DNA of 51,429 nt from Gammaproteobacteria bacterium (GTDB taxonomy: Bacteria > Pseudomonadota > Gammaproteobacteria > UBA4575), in assembly GCA_013001685.1 (NCBI GenBank), contig JABDMD010000067.1, positions 1 to 51,429 on the forward strand, read 5' to 3'. Below, piece by piece: positions 17,730 to 25,608 of the stretch. How positions within the stretch are numbered: position 1 is the first letter of the stretch; each line of letters opens with the position of its first letter. The notes under the pieces were generated by a model, which saw nothing but the letters and a program-made list of their open reading frames with translations, had not been told where the DNA came from and made no database searches. The position numbers were made by a program, and so were the translations under genes.

Positions 17730-18188
17730 ATGTCAGCTCGACTCATTATACATATCATTGTAACGATCGTACTATTCACAATCGGATGCTGGTTGTATAT
17801 GCGATTGGAAGATAGTAGTTTTGATGCTATTGACTCAGTCAGTGTTGCGACGTATTGGTTTGCAGCCTTGGTTTATATTTTATTTAGTTGGCTATTTTAT
17901 TGGTTTGTACACAGACTTAAGCTAAAGGCCTGGTTGATTGCGCAGATACTTGCTGTAGTAATTGCTGCTTTTACAACTGGTGTATTATTATACGTCTCGC
18001 GAGAGCATCAGCAGCAGCTTGAAGAGAAAGCTTTTCTAAAAGAACAACAAACAGAAGCATTAAACCAGGATGTAGAACAGGCGCAAGATCCTGCTAACGA
18101 ATCAGCGAGTAAACCTGAAACATTAAATCTTTCAGAAGAAGATGCGATTGACTTTGAGCCAGAACAAGAGCAGGAAGGGGAGCAGTAG
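17730..18188 (+). CDS. small inner-membrane protein of unknown function
   Basis: I do not recognise the family. Three membrane segments are visible (about residues 4-24, 39-63 and 69-91), with short loops between them. The last 60 residues are a soluble, strongly acidic and Gln-rich tail (EHQQQLEEKAFLKEQQTEALNQ, ending EPEQEQEGEQ) that may form a coiled coil. It lies 23 bases after the ycgL homologue and convergent with the coiled-coil gene. Nothing in the sequence points to a specific role. Confidence 0.75.
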   Translation: MSARLIIHIIVTIVLFTIGCWLYMRLEDSSFDAIDSVSVATYWFAALVYILFSWLFYWFVHRLKLKAWLIAQILAVVIAAFTTGVLLYVSREHQQQLEEKAFLKEQQTEALNQDVEQAQDPANESASKPETLNLSEEDAIDFEPEQEQEGEQ

Positions 18189-18217
18189 TAGTAGTTTAAA
18201 AGCTATGCAAACAAGTT

Positions 18218-19414
18218 TTATAACTTGAACATAGATTTACTGGCTTTTCTTAGTTCAGTAAGAATTTCTTTTTGTAATTGATCTAGTTCAACAATTTTAT
18301 TCTCAGCTGCTCCACTAAGCCAGGCAGTAGCAGTATTTTTCTTTTTGGTGAAATAATTCAGAATAAACGTTTCTGACATTAATACAAATTTAATCGCTTT
18401 TTCAGGATCTACTTGTATAAATGGGTTTTTAGCTATTTGAATTGCAGATGCTTCTTGTGAAGCACAGAATTTGTTCAACAAGTAGAATAAAGAAATTCTA
18501 GCTTGTCGTAATGAATTTGTAACTCTCTGCTTTGAATCGTCATTTAAGCTAGCTTCAACAATCGCATCTAACCAGAGGATTAAATCACTTTCGGCAATAA
18601 CTACCTCGCTTGCTTTTATCTCGTTCACTAAATCGTAGATTCGTTGCTGTACTTCTTTAGTCTCGTCAATCGTCTTCTTGCGCTTCATGGTGCGATTCCA
18701 TAAAGTCTGCGCTTCTTTAAGATCAGCTTGCAAGTCATCAAGCTCTTGTTGTTTCATTTGTGTAGTCTCTTCACGAGTCTCGATCAGTTTGCGTTTCTGA
18801 TGTATGGCGCGCGCTAAAACTTTTAAACGTAATATATAATATTCGGAAAGGATTTTACCTACTGAATTAGTTTCTTTTTTCAGGATATAAATCGACTCAG
18901 CTAACCTTTTCTTGTCAGCATCGTTTGCAGGTTTTGTTCTTTGTAATAAAGACAGACTATCAAGCAGGTTAATTGTTTCGCTGCGCACATCGATTAACAA
19001 ATTATTAATTGATGTGATGTGCTTTACAAAAGTGTCATTGCCAATTTTCTTGGTGCCGCGTTGAGCAGATTGTAACATTTCAACTAAAAGTAGAATCTTA
19101 TTTTTAAACACTCGAAGATTAGCTGATCCTGAAGCAGTTTTAGCTTTATCTAATGCGTTTACTACTTCAGTACCATAAGACTCTTGATCACGCATACGAC
19201 GCTTAAGGTGAAATGAGTTTGCTGACATGATGAGATCATCAACAGCACTTCTTGACGCCATAGGAATCTTTTCGCTTATGTCTGCGGGTATATTATTTGG
19301 TAACTTCTCTATAGGAAGCGCAGCAATGCGTCCAGGCGGAAGCTTCTGCAACAGTTTAATAAATTGCTTTAGTGAGAGCGGGTTTTGAATTTCTATGCTT
19401 GCTTGAGCTGTCAT
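18218..19414 (-). CDS. cytoplasmic helical/coiled-coil protein of unknown function, 398 aa
   Basis: I do not recognise the family. There is no signal peptide or membrane segment. A short N-terminal region (LSLKQFIKLLQKLPPGRIAALPIEKLP) precedes an almost wholly alpha-helical body. The centre (residues about 195-275) is a strong coiled coil (REETTQMKQQELDDLQADLKEAQTLWNRTMKRKKTIDETKEV). The C-terminal part has more hydrophobic helices (ISLFYLLNKFCASQ, LMSETFILNYF) and a basic end. It is downstream of nadA on the same strand, but 188 bases with two palindromes separate them, so it probably has its own promoter. Confidence 0.75.
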   Translation of the reverse strand: MTAQASIEIQNPLSLKQFIKLLQKLPPGRIAALPIEKLPNNIPADISEKIPMASRSAVDDLIMSANSFHLKRRMRDQESYGTEVVNALDKAKTASGSANLRVFKNKILLLVEMLQSAQRGTKKIGNDTFVKHITSINNLLIDVRSETINLLDSLSLLQRTKPANDADKKRLAESIYILKKETNSVGKILSEYYILRLKVLARAIHQKRKLIETREETTQMKQQELDDLQADLKEAQTLWNRTMKRKKTIDETKEVQQRIYDLVNEIKASEVVIAESDLILWLDAIVEASLNDDSKQRVTNSLRQARISLFYLLNKFCASQEASAIQIAKNPFIQVDPEKAIKFVLMSETFILNYFTKKKNTATAWLSGAAENKIVELDQLQKEILTELRKASKSMFKL

Positions 19415-19434
19415 TAATTATTTGTCAGGCTGAA

Positions 19435-19482
19435 TTATCAGTCCGCTGATAAGGTTCAATATCAGCGATTAGTGACTGATAT
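19435..19482. promoter_or_regulatory. two adjacent palindromes upstream of the coiled-coil gene
   Basis: TTATCAG-4-CTGATAA (19435-19452) and ATATCAG-10-CTGATAT (19459-19482) are both perfect 7-bp inverted repeats sharing the half-site ATCAG. They lie 20-70 bases before the start of the 398-aa gene, where an operator would be, and could also fold as hairpins in the nadA 3' region. The regulator is unknown. Confidence 0.5.
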
Positions 19483-19602
19483 TGCGTGAATTTTGGCGGG
19501 AAGTTTAGGGTCTAGTGCACAAAAGGCCAGAACGGGCGACGAACTCTATTATTCGGCAGTGTAGAGGGTAGTTTGTCCTATTTTTAGGCCCTTTAGAGGG
19601 CT

Positions 19603-20676
19603 TCAATGAGCAACAAATTCAAGCATACGGCTAGTGGATCGAAAGGCTTTTTGCCGAATCTCTTCGTCTACAAAAATTTCGTTCTCGCCAGATTTTAGGC
19701 CAGATTCCAAAACTGCTTCCAGGTTATGTAGTCCATTCATGGCCATCCATGGGCAATGCGCACAGCTTTTACAAGTTGCACCTTCGCCAGCGGTAGGGGC
19801 TTCAATAAAAATTTTGCCAGGAGCTTCCTGCTTCATTTTGTAGAAAATTCGATTATCAGTAGCAACGATAAACTCTTTATGTGGAAGCTCCTTTGCTGCT
19901 TTTATTAATGTGGTAGTAGAGCCAACTACATCTGCGATATCAATTACAGCAGCAGGTGATTCCGGGTGTACCAAGATTCCGGCATCAGGATGTTTTTCAA
20001 TTAATTCACCCAGTCCTCGCGCTTTAAATTCTTCATGCACAATGCATGCGCCTTGCCATAACACCATTTCCGCGCCAGTTACTTTTTGAATGTAATGACC
20101 AAGGTGTTTGTCTGGTGCCCATAAAATCTTTTTACCTTGATCCATTAAATGCGCTACAACTTTAAGTGCAATGCTTGAGGTTACTACCCAATCTGCACGT
20201 GCTTTCACTTCTGCACTGGTATTTGCATAAACAACTACTTCATGGTTAGGATATTGATCACAAAATTCACTAAATTCTTTTGCCGGACAGCCCAAATCAA
20301 GTGAACAGGTTGCCTCTAAGGTTGGCATTAATACACGTTTTTCTGGGCTTAATATTTTTGCAGTTTCGCCCATAAAGCGCACACCAGCAACGATCAAAGT
20401 TGTTGCTGGATGATTATTTCCAAAACGTGCCATTTCTAAAGAATCTGATACCACGCCGCCAGTTTCTTCAGCAATTATTTGTAAATCTTCGTTAGTGTAA
20501 TAGTGAGCAACTAGCACTGCATTTTCGCGTTTCAATAAACGCTTAATGTTGGCGATTTTTTCATCGCGTTGTTCAGCGTTGTAAACCGGCAAATTAGACT
20601 GAATTACTGCAGTTTCAGGTATGCCTTTTAAAGGTACAGCAAATTCAACAGATTTTTCCGCTATATTTTTAGGCAT
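19603..20676 (-). CDS. nadA: quinolinate synthase NadA
   Basis: 4Fe-4S enzyme that condenses iminoaspartate with dihydroxyacetone phosphate to quinolinate in de novo NAD synthesis. At 357 aa it has the family length. Three cluster-ligand cysteines are identifiable in [18 protein letters not shown] and [10 protein letters not shown]. The substrate segments [25 protein letters not shown] and HPESP are intact. nadB and nadC are not in the window. It is divergent from the acyl-CoA synthetase gene across a region with a large nested hairpin. Confidence 0.96.
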   Translation of the reverse strand: MPKNIAEKSVEFAVPLKGIPETAVIQSNLPVYNAEQRDEKIANIKRLLKRENAVLVAHYYTNEDLQIIAEETGGVVSDSLEMARFGNNHPATTLIVAGVRFMGETAKILSPEKRVLMPTLEATCSLDLGCPAKEFSEFCDQYPNHEVVVYANTSAEVKARADWVVTSSIALKVVAHLMDQGKKILWAPDKHLGHYIQKVTGAEMVLWQGACIVHEEFKARGLGELIEKHPDAGILVHPESPAAVIDIADVVGSTTTLIKAAKELPHKEFIVATDNRIFYKMKQEAPGKIFIEAPTAGEGATCKSCAHCPWMAMNGLHNLEAVLESGLKSGENEIFVDEEIRQKAFRSTSRMLEFVAH

Positions 20677-20733
20677 GTTTTAGAATCGCGATTGTGAGTA
20701 ACATTAGTTAGTTAAAGATATATATGGGTGCAA

Positions 20734-20782
20734 TTAGTAGCAAATTCAACCCTAAAAACTAAGGGTTTCTTTAAGCTACTAA
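20734..20782. repeat. nested inverted repeat between nadA and the acyl-CoA synthetase gene
   Basis: A perfect outer stem TTAGTAGC/GCTACTAA (20734-20741 / 20775-20782) encloses a perfect inner stem AACCCT/AGGGTT (20748-20753 / 20762-20767), separated by internal loops of 6 and 7 nt. It sits 58-106 bases upstream of nadA and about 100 bases before the synthetase start. It could be a double operator or a leader structure. Confidence 0.55.
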
Positions 20783-20882
20783 ATATAACAGGGACGATGA
20801 TAATAGGGTAATTTGGTTAAAATAATCGCAATTGTGGTTTAATTTAGTTCAAATTAATGCCAATAAGTTTGATGATGAATAC

Positions 20883-22691
20883 ATGGCAAACACAGATTAC
20901 ATAAGCCCTGAAGTTGCTAACACACTGCCTGGTTTATTACAGCAGCGTGTCCAGCGCTCTGCCAATGCAATCGCTTACGGCTACCATAATGACGAACATG
21001 GCTGGTGTAATCTAAGTTGGCAAAATGTTGCTGATCAGGTAGCAAAAATTCAACATGCAATTAGGCAAGAGCAACTTAAAAAAGGTGATCGTGTTGCAAT
21101 CATGTTGCGGAACTGTCCTGAGTGGGTGATGTTCGATATTGCTGCAATGGCTTGTGGTTTAGTAACTGTTCCTTTGTATACCAATGATCGACCTGACAAT
21201 GTTGCTTATGTCATAAAAGATGCAGGCGTTAAAATCCTGTTGATTCAAAACCAACGCCAATGGCGTGAATTATCAAATATATCATCTGTAACAGAAACAC
21301 TAAAACGTGTAATTAGTGTTGATGCTTTAACGGACGAGAATGAAAGATCACAACTAGTAAATTTTACTCATTGGTCAAGCACTGATAAGACTGCTTCAGA
21401 ATTTAATACTGGAGATTTAACGAGTGAAGACCTTGCCACAATTGTTTATACCTCTGGTACAACTGGGAAACCAAAAGGTGTGATGTTAAGCCATAAAAAT
21501 ATATTAGCGAATGCTTATGCCGCATTGCAGTGTGGTGAATTTTATCCTGAGGATGTTTTTTTATCATTCTTACCTTTGTCTCATACATTGGAACGTACCG
21601 GTGGGTGTTACTTGCCTATGATGGCGAGTTCGAAAGTATGTTTCGCTCGTTCAGTGCAACAGCTAGCAGAGGATATACAGGCTGTACGGCCAACTGCTTT
21701 TATATCTGTGCCACGTATTTATGAAATGATTTACGCTAGAGTGCAGAGTTCATTGCAAAAAGAATCGAAATTTAAGCAAATAATATTTGCACTCGCACAA
21801 AAAATTGGTTGGCGGCGTTTTCAATATCAAACCAAAATGAGAGGATGGCATTGGAGCTTATTGTTTTGGCCATTACTTGATAACTTAGTAGCTAAAAAAA
21901 TAAAACAAAGGTTGGGTGGAAGGCTCCGCTATGCAATTGCGGGCGGTGCAGCATTAAATAAATCGATTGCACAATTTTTTATTAGCTTAGGCATACCAGT
22001 TTATCAAGGTTATGGAATGACAGAGAGTAGTCCTACTATAAGTGTTGGGCGGCAACAGGATAATGATCCCTTTAGTATTGGCAAGCCGTTACCAGGTATT
22101 GAAGTAAAAATTACTGAGCAAGGGGAACTATGTACCAAAAGTGATTGCGTGATGTTGGGTTACTTTAATAATCCACAAGCTACTCAAGAGGTTATTGATG
22201 ATGAAGGTTGGTTACATACGGGTGATTTAGCTTCAATTAATGATGATGGTTATTTGTATATCACTGGCCGTATCAAAGATATTATTGTTTTAACCAGCGC
22301 TGAAAAAGTACCTCCTCAAGATATGGAAACCACTATTTGTGCTGATCCATTATTTGATCAAGCGATGATTATTGGTGAAGGGAAACCTTTTTTATCAGCA
22401 TTGCTTGTATTAAACGAAGTTGAGTGGAGGGACTTGGCGAATACATTAGGTTTAGATCGAAAAAAATCTGAGAGTTTGCACGATTCTGGTGCACATAAAC
22501 ATATCATTAAGCATTTATCAAAATGCCTGCGTGAATTCCCTGGTTATGCGCAAGTGCGACGGGTTAGTTTATACTTGGAGCCATGGAGTATAGGAAATGG
22601 ACTACTTACTCCAACTCTAAAAACAAAACGTCCACAACTTTTAAAGACTTTTGCTGAAGACATCGAGTCTATGTATGAGTCGCTTGCTTGA
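20883..22691 (+). CDS. long-chain fatty-acid-CoA ligase (AMP-forming)
   Basis: Activates fatty acids to acyl-CoA using ATP through an acyl-adenylate. I set the start at ATG 20883; the track's TTG 17 codons earlier adds non-homologous residues. The adenylate-forming signature VYTSGTTGKPKGVMLSHKN is complete. FISVPRIYEMIYARVQ, YQGYGMTESSP, GWLHTGDLASINDDGYLYITGRIKDII and the C-terminal catalytic-lysine region follow the FadD15-like long-chain subfamily (602 aa). A lipoprotein gene starts 10 bases past its stop. Its role could be beta-oxidation or recycling of membrane fatty acids; the window does not tell. Confidence 0.92.
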   Translation: MANTDYISPEVANTLPGLLQQRVQRSANAIAYGYHNDEHGWCNLSWQNVADQVAKIQHAIRQEQLKKGDRVAIMLRNCPEWVMFDIAAMACGLVTVPLYTNDRPDNVAYVIKDAGVKILLIQNQRQWRELSNISSVTETLKRVISVDALTDENERSQLVNFTHWSSTDKTASEFNTGDLTSEDLATIVYTSGTTGKPKGVMLSHKNILANAYAALQCGEFYPEDVFLSFLPLSHTLERTGGCYLPMMASSKVCFARSVQQLAEDIQAVRPTAFISVPRIYEMIYARVQSSLQKESKFKQIIFALAQKIGWRRFQYQTKMRGWHWSLLFWPLLDNLVAKKIKQRLGGRLRYAIAGGAALNKSIAQFFISLGIPVYQGYGMTESSPTISVGRQQDNDPFSIGKPLPGIEVKITEQGELCTKSDCVMLGYFNNPQATQEVIDDEGWLHTGDLASINDDGYLYITGRIKDIIVLTSAEKVPPQDMETTICADPLFDQAMIIGEGKPFLSALLVLNEVEWRDLANTLGLDRKKSESLHDSGAHKHIIKHLSKCLREFPGYAQVRRVSLYLEPWSIGNGLLTPTLKTKRPQLLKTFAEDIESMYESLA

Positions 22692-22701
22692 TAATAATAA
22701 G

Positions 22702-23199
22702 ATGTTAACTAAATTCAAATCACTCTTTGCAGTTTTATTTTTTACCTTATTACTAATTTCTTGTGCAAAATCGGGAAACTTATTTGTTAATCCAACCTTT
22801 GGCCCAGTACAGGAAGAAGAATTTCAGAACGTCTTTCTAGAAAGTATTACAGAAGACCAGCAAGAAATTATTTTTTACAGTCGTGCAATCTGGTATCCAA
22901 ATAAGAATGGTTTTAAATTTCTGCCTGCAGGGAAGAAAGCGCGCAAAGGAGTAATTGTTTATACTGACCTAAGCATATATTTTTCAGAATGGAGTATTAA
23001 AAAATATAATACCGTATTTAGTGTTAACTACGATGAAGTAGAAGAGTTACGTTTGGCAGCAAATGATTTATTTGGTCGTATTGTAATGAAAAAAGGTAAC
23101 TACAATAGTTTTGAAATATTAGGAGTGAATGGCCCAGATCTACCTGATAAAGACGAAACTAAAGTTGCTTATGAAATTATTGTTCAGCAAAAAGAATAG
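22702..23199 (+). CDS. lipoprotein of unknown function
   Basis: The track starts at 22651 inside the previous gene; ATG 22702 is more plausible because it opens directly with a lipoprotein signal peptide (MLTKFKSLFAVLFFTLLLISC, lipobox LISC). The mature protein of about 145 residues is mixed alpha/beta with many aromatic residues (IIFYSRAIWYPNKNGFKFLPAGKKARKG, YFSEWSIKKYN) and a segment VFSVNYDEVEELRLA that resembles a PH-like or GRAM-like strand pattern. No family is recognised. Its start 10 bases after the acyl-CoA synthetase stop suggests co-transcription, which hints at an envelope or lipid role. Confidence 0.75.
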   Translation: MLTKFKSLFAVLFFTLLLISCAKSGNLFVNPTFGPVQEEEFQNVFLESITEDQQEIIFYSRAIWYPNKNGFKFLPAGKKARKGVIVYTDLSIYFSEWSIKKYNTVFSVNYDEVEELRLAANDLFGRIVMKKGNYNSFEILGVNGPDLPDKDETKVAYEIIVQQKE

Positions 23200-23209
23200 T
23201 AAAAAATAT

Positions 23210-23758
23210 TTACTTTTTAGCCTGCAATAGAATAGTGTCGATTTGGCTCGATTTTAAGCGTTTACGAAGTTTCTCTAGCGCATTGCGATCATTGGATGGG
23301 CCAATTTGTACGCGATGCCATTTAGTCTTATTTACTTCAACAGATTGAATGTTCGCTTCGACACCAATCAACGCTAAGCGTGCTTTTAAGCTATCAGCTT
23401 CATTAAATTGTTGGAACGAGCCTGCTTGTAACAAGTAACCACCTTTATAATCGGTCTGTTGTTTCGATGTGGTGGTGGGTGAAGAAGTTGGTTTTTGTTT
23501 AGGTGGTTGGGTTTCTTCTTGAGGAATTACAATTTCAAGTTCTGGTAGCAGTGTGTAAAAGTCAAACTTACGTTTGGTTTCAGGTTCTTTGGTGATTGCG
23601 GGTTGCGAAGGTGTAGCAGCTTGCTCCTCAACAAGACGATCGTTTGAACGTGTGAACATGGCGATACCTAGGCCGATTAAAATACCAAGCGTTAGCCATA
23701 TCCATGCGGGAATGATGCTGGATGATTTAGCAGTGGAACGTTTCTTTCTACGAGCCAT
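23210..23758 (-). CDS. SPOR-domain membrane protein (FtsN-like)
   Basis: Inner-membrane protein with a periplasmic SPOR domain, which binds denuded peptidoglycan at the division septum. A short basic cytoplasmic N-terminus (ARRKKRSTAKSS) precedes one membrane segment (IIPAWIWLTLGILIGLGIAMF). A Pro/Gln/Thr-rich linker of about 65 residues follows, then the SPOR domain (GGYLLQAGSFQQFNEADSLKARLALIGVEANIQS, ending QIDTILLQAKK). It lies 9 bases downstream of argS on the same strand, the arrangement seen for FtsN-like genes in many gammaproteobacteria. True FtsN identity cannot be decided; the essential short FtsN helices are not obvious. Confidence 0.88.
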   Translation of the reverse strand: MARRKKRSTAKSSSIIPAWIWLTLGILIGLGIAMFTRSNDRLVEEQAATPSQPAITKEPETKRKFDFYTLLPELEIVIPQEETQPPKQKPTSSPTTTSKQQTDYKGGYLLQAGSFQQFNEADSLKARLALIGVEANIQSVEVNKTKWHRVQIGPSNDRNALEKLRKRLKSSQIDTILLQAKK

Positions 23759-23767
23759 TAGTTTTTC

Positions 23768-25528
23768 CTACATTTTTTGGGGCGAACTTACATCAAGCAG
23801 TGTTAAACCGTTATTAATCACAATCTTGGTTGCGTAAATTAATTTAAGTCTAGCATTTCGTAATGCTATATCATCCATTAAAACCTGGTTTTCTTTCTCA
23901 TTATAAAAACTATGCAAGGCATTCGCTACTTCGCGTAAATAATTTACTAAGATGTGTGGAGATAATTTTTCAGCAGCAGCAGAGACGTTTTCAGGATATT
24001 GGCTTAATAGTTTCAAGATAGTTTTTTCATGCTCATTGGAAAGTTGTTCACTATCCGCATCGGAAATTGATTTATCTTGCATGTCTACACCAGCTTGTTC
24101 AAATATGCTGCATATCCTCGCATGTGCATATTGCACATAATAAACTGGATTATCTTTTGACTGTGAAGTGGCCAAGTCTAGATCAAAATCTAAATGTTGT
24201 TCATGCTTACGCATCACATAAAAGAAACGTGCTGCATCTTTTCCGACTTGTTTGCGAAGCTCACGCAAAGTAACAAACTCACCAGAGCGAGTAGACATGG
24301 CAAGTTTTTCACCGCCTTTATATAAGTTGGCAAATTGCACCAGCTGAATTTGCAAAGCCTTAGGGTCTTTGCCTAATGCTTCCACCGCTGCTTTTATACG
24401 AGTTATATAGCCGTGATGATCTGCGCCCCAGATATTAATCAAGCGATCAAATCCACGTTGATACTTGTCTAAATGATAAGCTATATCAGATGCAAAATAG
24501 GTGTGTGTGCCATTTGCACGCACTAAAACTCTATCCTTCTCATCACCAAAGTCGGTAGATCGAAACCAAACGGCCTGGTCTTTTATGTAGCTGTAACCAT
24601 TTTCATCAAGTATTTTCAATGCAGCTTGTACCTTGTTGCTCGTTACTAATGATTTCTCCGAGAACCAATTATCGTAATGAACACCAAACAGCTCTAAGTC
24701 GTCTTTAATGTCATTAGTAATTGTTTCCAAGGCACAGTTAGTAAAAATTTCATAACCGTCCTCATCTAGTAATGCCTTGGTCTTTTGAATAATGGTATCG
24801 ATATATATTTCTTTATCTCCACCTTGAGGTTCATCTGAAGGTAAATCAAACATCCATTCTTTTGTGGCATGCAAATATTTATCACCGTGTTCACGGTGTA
24901 GAGTGGCAGCTATATCCCAAACATAATCACCTTGATATGCGTTGCTAGGAAAAGTGAATTTTTCATCACACAGTTCTAAATAACGTAGCCATACTGATGC
25001 GCTTAGAATATCGATTTGTCGTCCAGCATCATTTACATAATATTCGCGCTGTACATCATAGCCAACTGCGGCGAGTAGATTTCCAATGGTGGCACCATAG
25101 GCAGCCCCTCTGCCATGTCCAACATGTAAAGGGCCGGTAGGATTTGCAGATACAAATTCAATCTGCACTTTTTTACCTGCATATGTATTTGCTAGGCCAT
25201 AGTTAGCTTGTTGCTGCAATATGCTGTTAAGCACTTCGCCATGCAGGTTTTCCTGGATATAAAAGTTAAGAAATCCAGGACCAGCAATTTCAATTTTTGC
25301 AACGATAGGAGCTTCTGGCATATTAGCTAATAGTATCTCTGCCAATTCGCGTGGTGGCATCTGCGCTTGTTTAGCTAGTTGTAATGCAACATTACAAGCA
25401 AAGTCGCCATGGGTTTTATCTTTACTGCGAGTTACCTGCACATTGGCATTAAGGCCAGCAGATATACTTCCTGCAGAATTAAGGCGGTCAATTGCTGTGC
25501 TGATAAGTTTTGCTATTTGATCTTGCAT
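23768..25528 (-). CDS. argS: arginyl-tRNA synthetase
   Basis: Class I synthetase that charges tRNA-Arg. At 586 aa it is full length. The N-terminal Add-1 domain (about residues 1-110) leads to the HIGH-type motif in VSANPTGPLHVGHGRG. The KMSK counterpart appears as LAMSTRSGEFVTL, the degenerate form usual for ArgRS, and the C-terminal DALR anticodon-binding domain ends the protein (ILVNYLREVANALHSFYNE). It sits between priA and the SPOR gene on the minus strand, with 80 bases to priA and 9 to the SPOR gene, so the three are probably one transcription unit. Confidence 0.97.
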   Translation of the reverse strand: MQDQIAKLISTAIDRLNSAGSISAGLNANVQVTRSKDKTHGDFACNVALQLAKQAQMPPRELAEILLANMPEAPIVAKIEIAGPGFLNFYIQENLHGEVLNSILQQQANYGLANTYAGKKVQIEFVSANPTGPLHVGHGRGAAYGATIGNLLAAVGYDVQREYYVNDAGRQIDILSASVWLRYLELCDEKFTFPSNAYQGDYVWDIAATLHREHGDKYLHATKEWMFDLPSDEPQGGDKEIYIDTIIQKTKALLDEDGYEIFTNCALETITNDIKDDLELFGVHYDNWFSEKSLVTSNKVQAALKILDENGYSYIKDQAVWFRSTDFGDEKDRVLVRANGTHTYFASDIAYHLDKYQRGFDRLINIWGADHHGYITRIKAAVEALGKDPKALQIQLVQFANLYKGGEKLAMSTRSGEFVTLRELRKQVGKDAARFFYVMRKHEQHLDFDLDLATSQSKDNPVYYVQYAHARICSIFEQAGVDMQDKSISDADSEQLSNEHEKTILKLLSQYPENVSAAAEKLSPHILVNYLREVANALHSFYNEKENQVLMDDIALRNARLKLIYATKIVINNGLTLLDVSSPQKM

Positions 25529-25608
25529 GTAGGCAGATTTAGGGTCTTTAAAGGCGTTGCATTGTACTGAATTTAAGGATTTTTTCTCAGCTCATTTCAA
25601 ATTCATCT

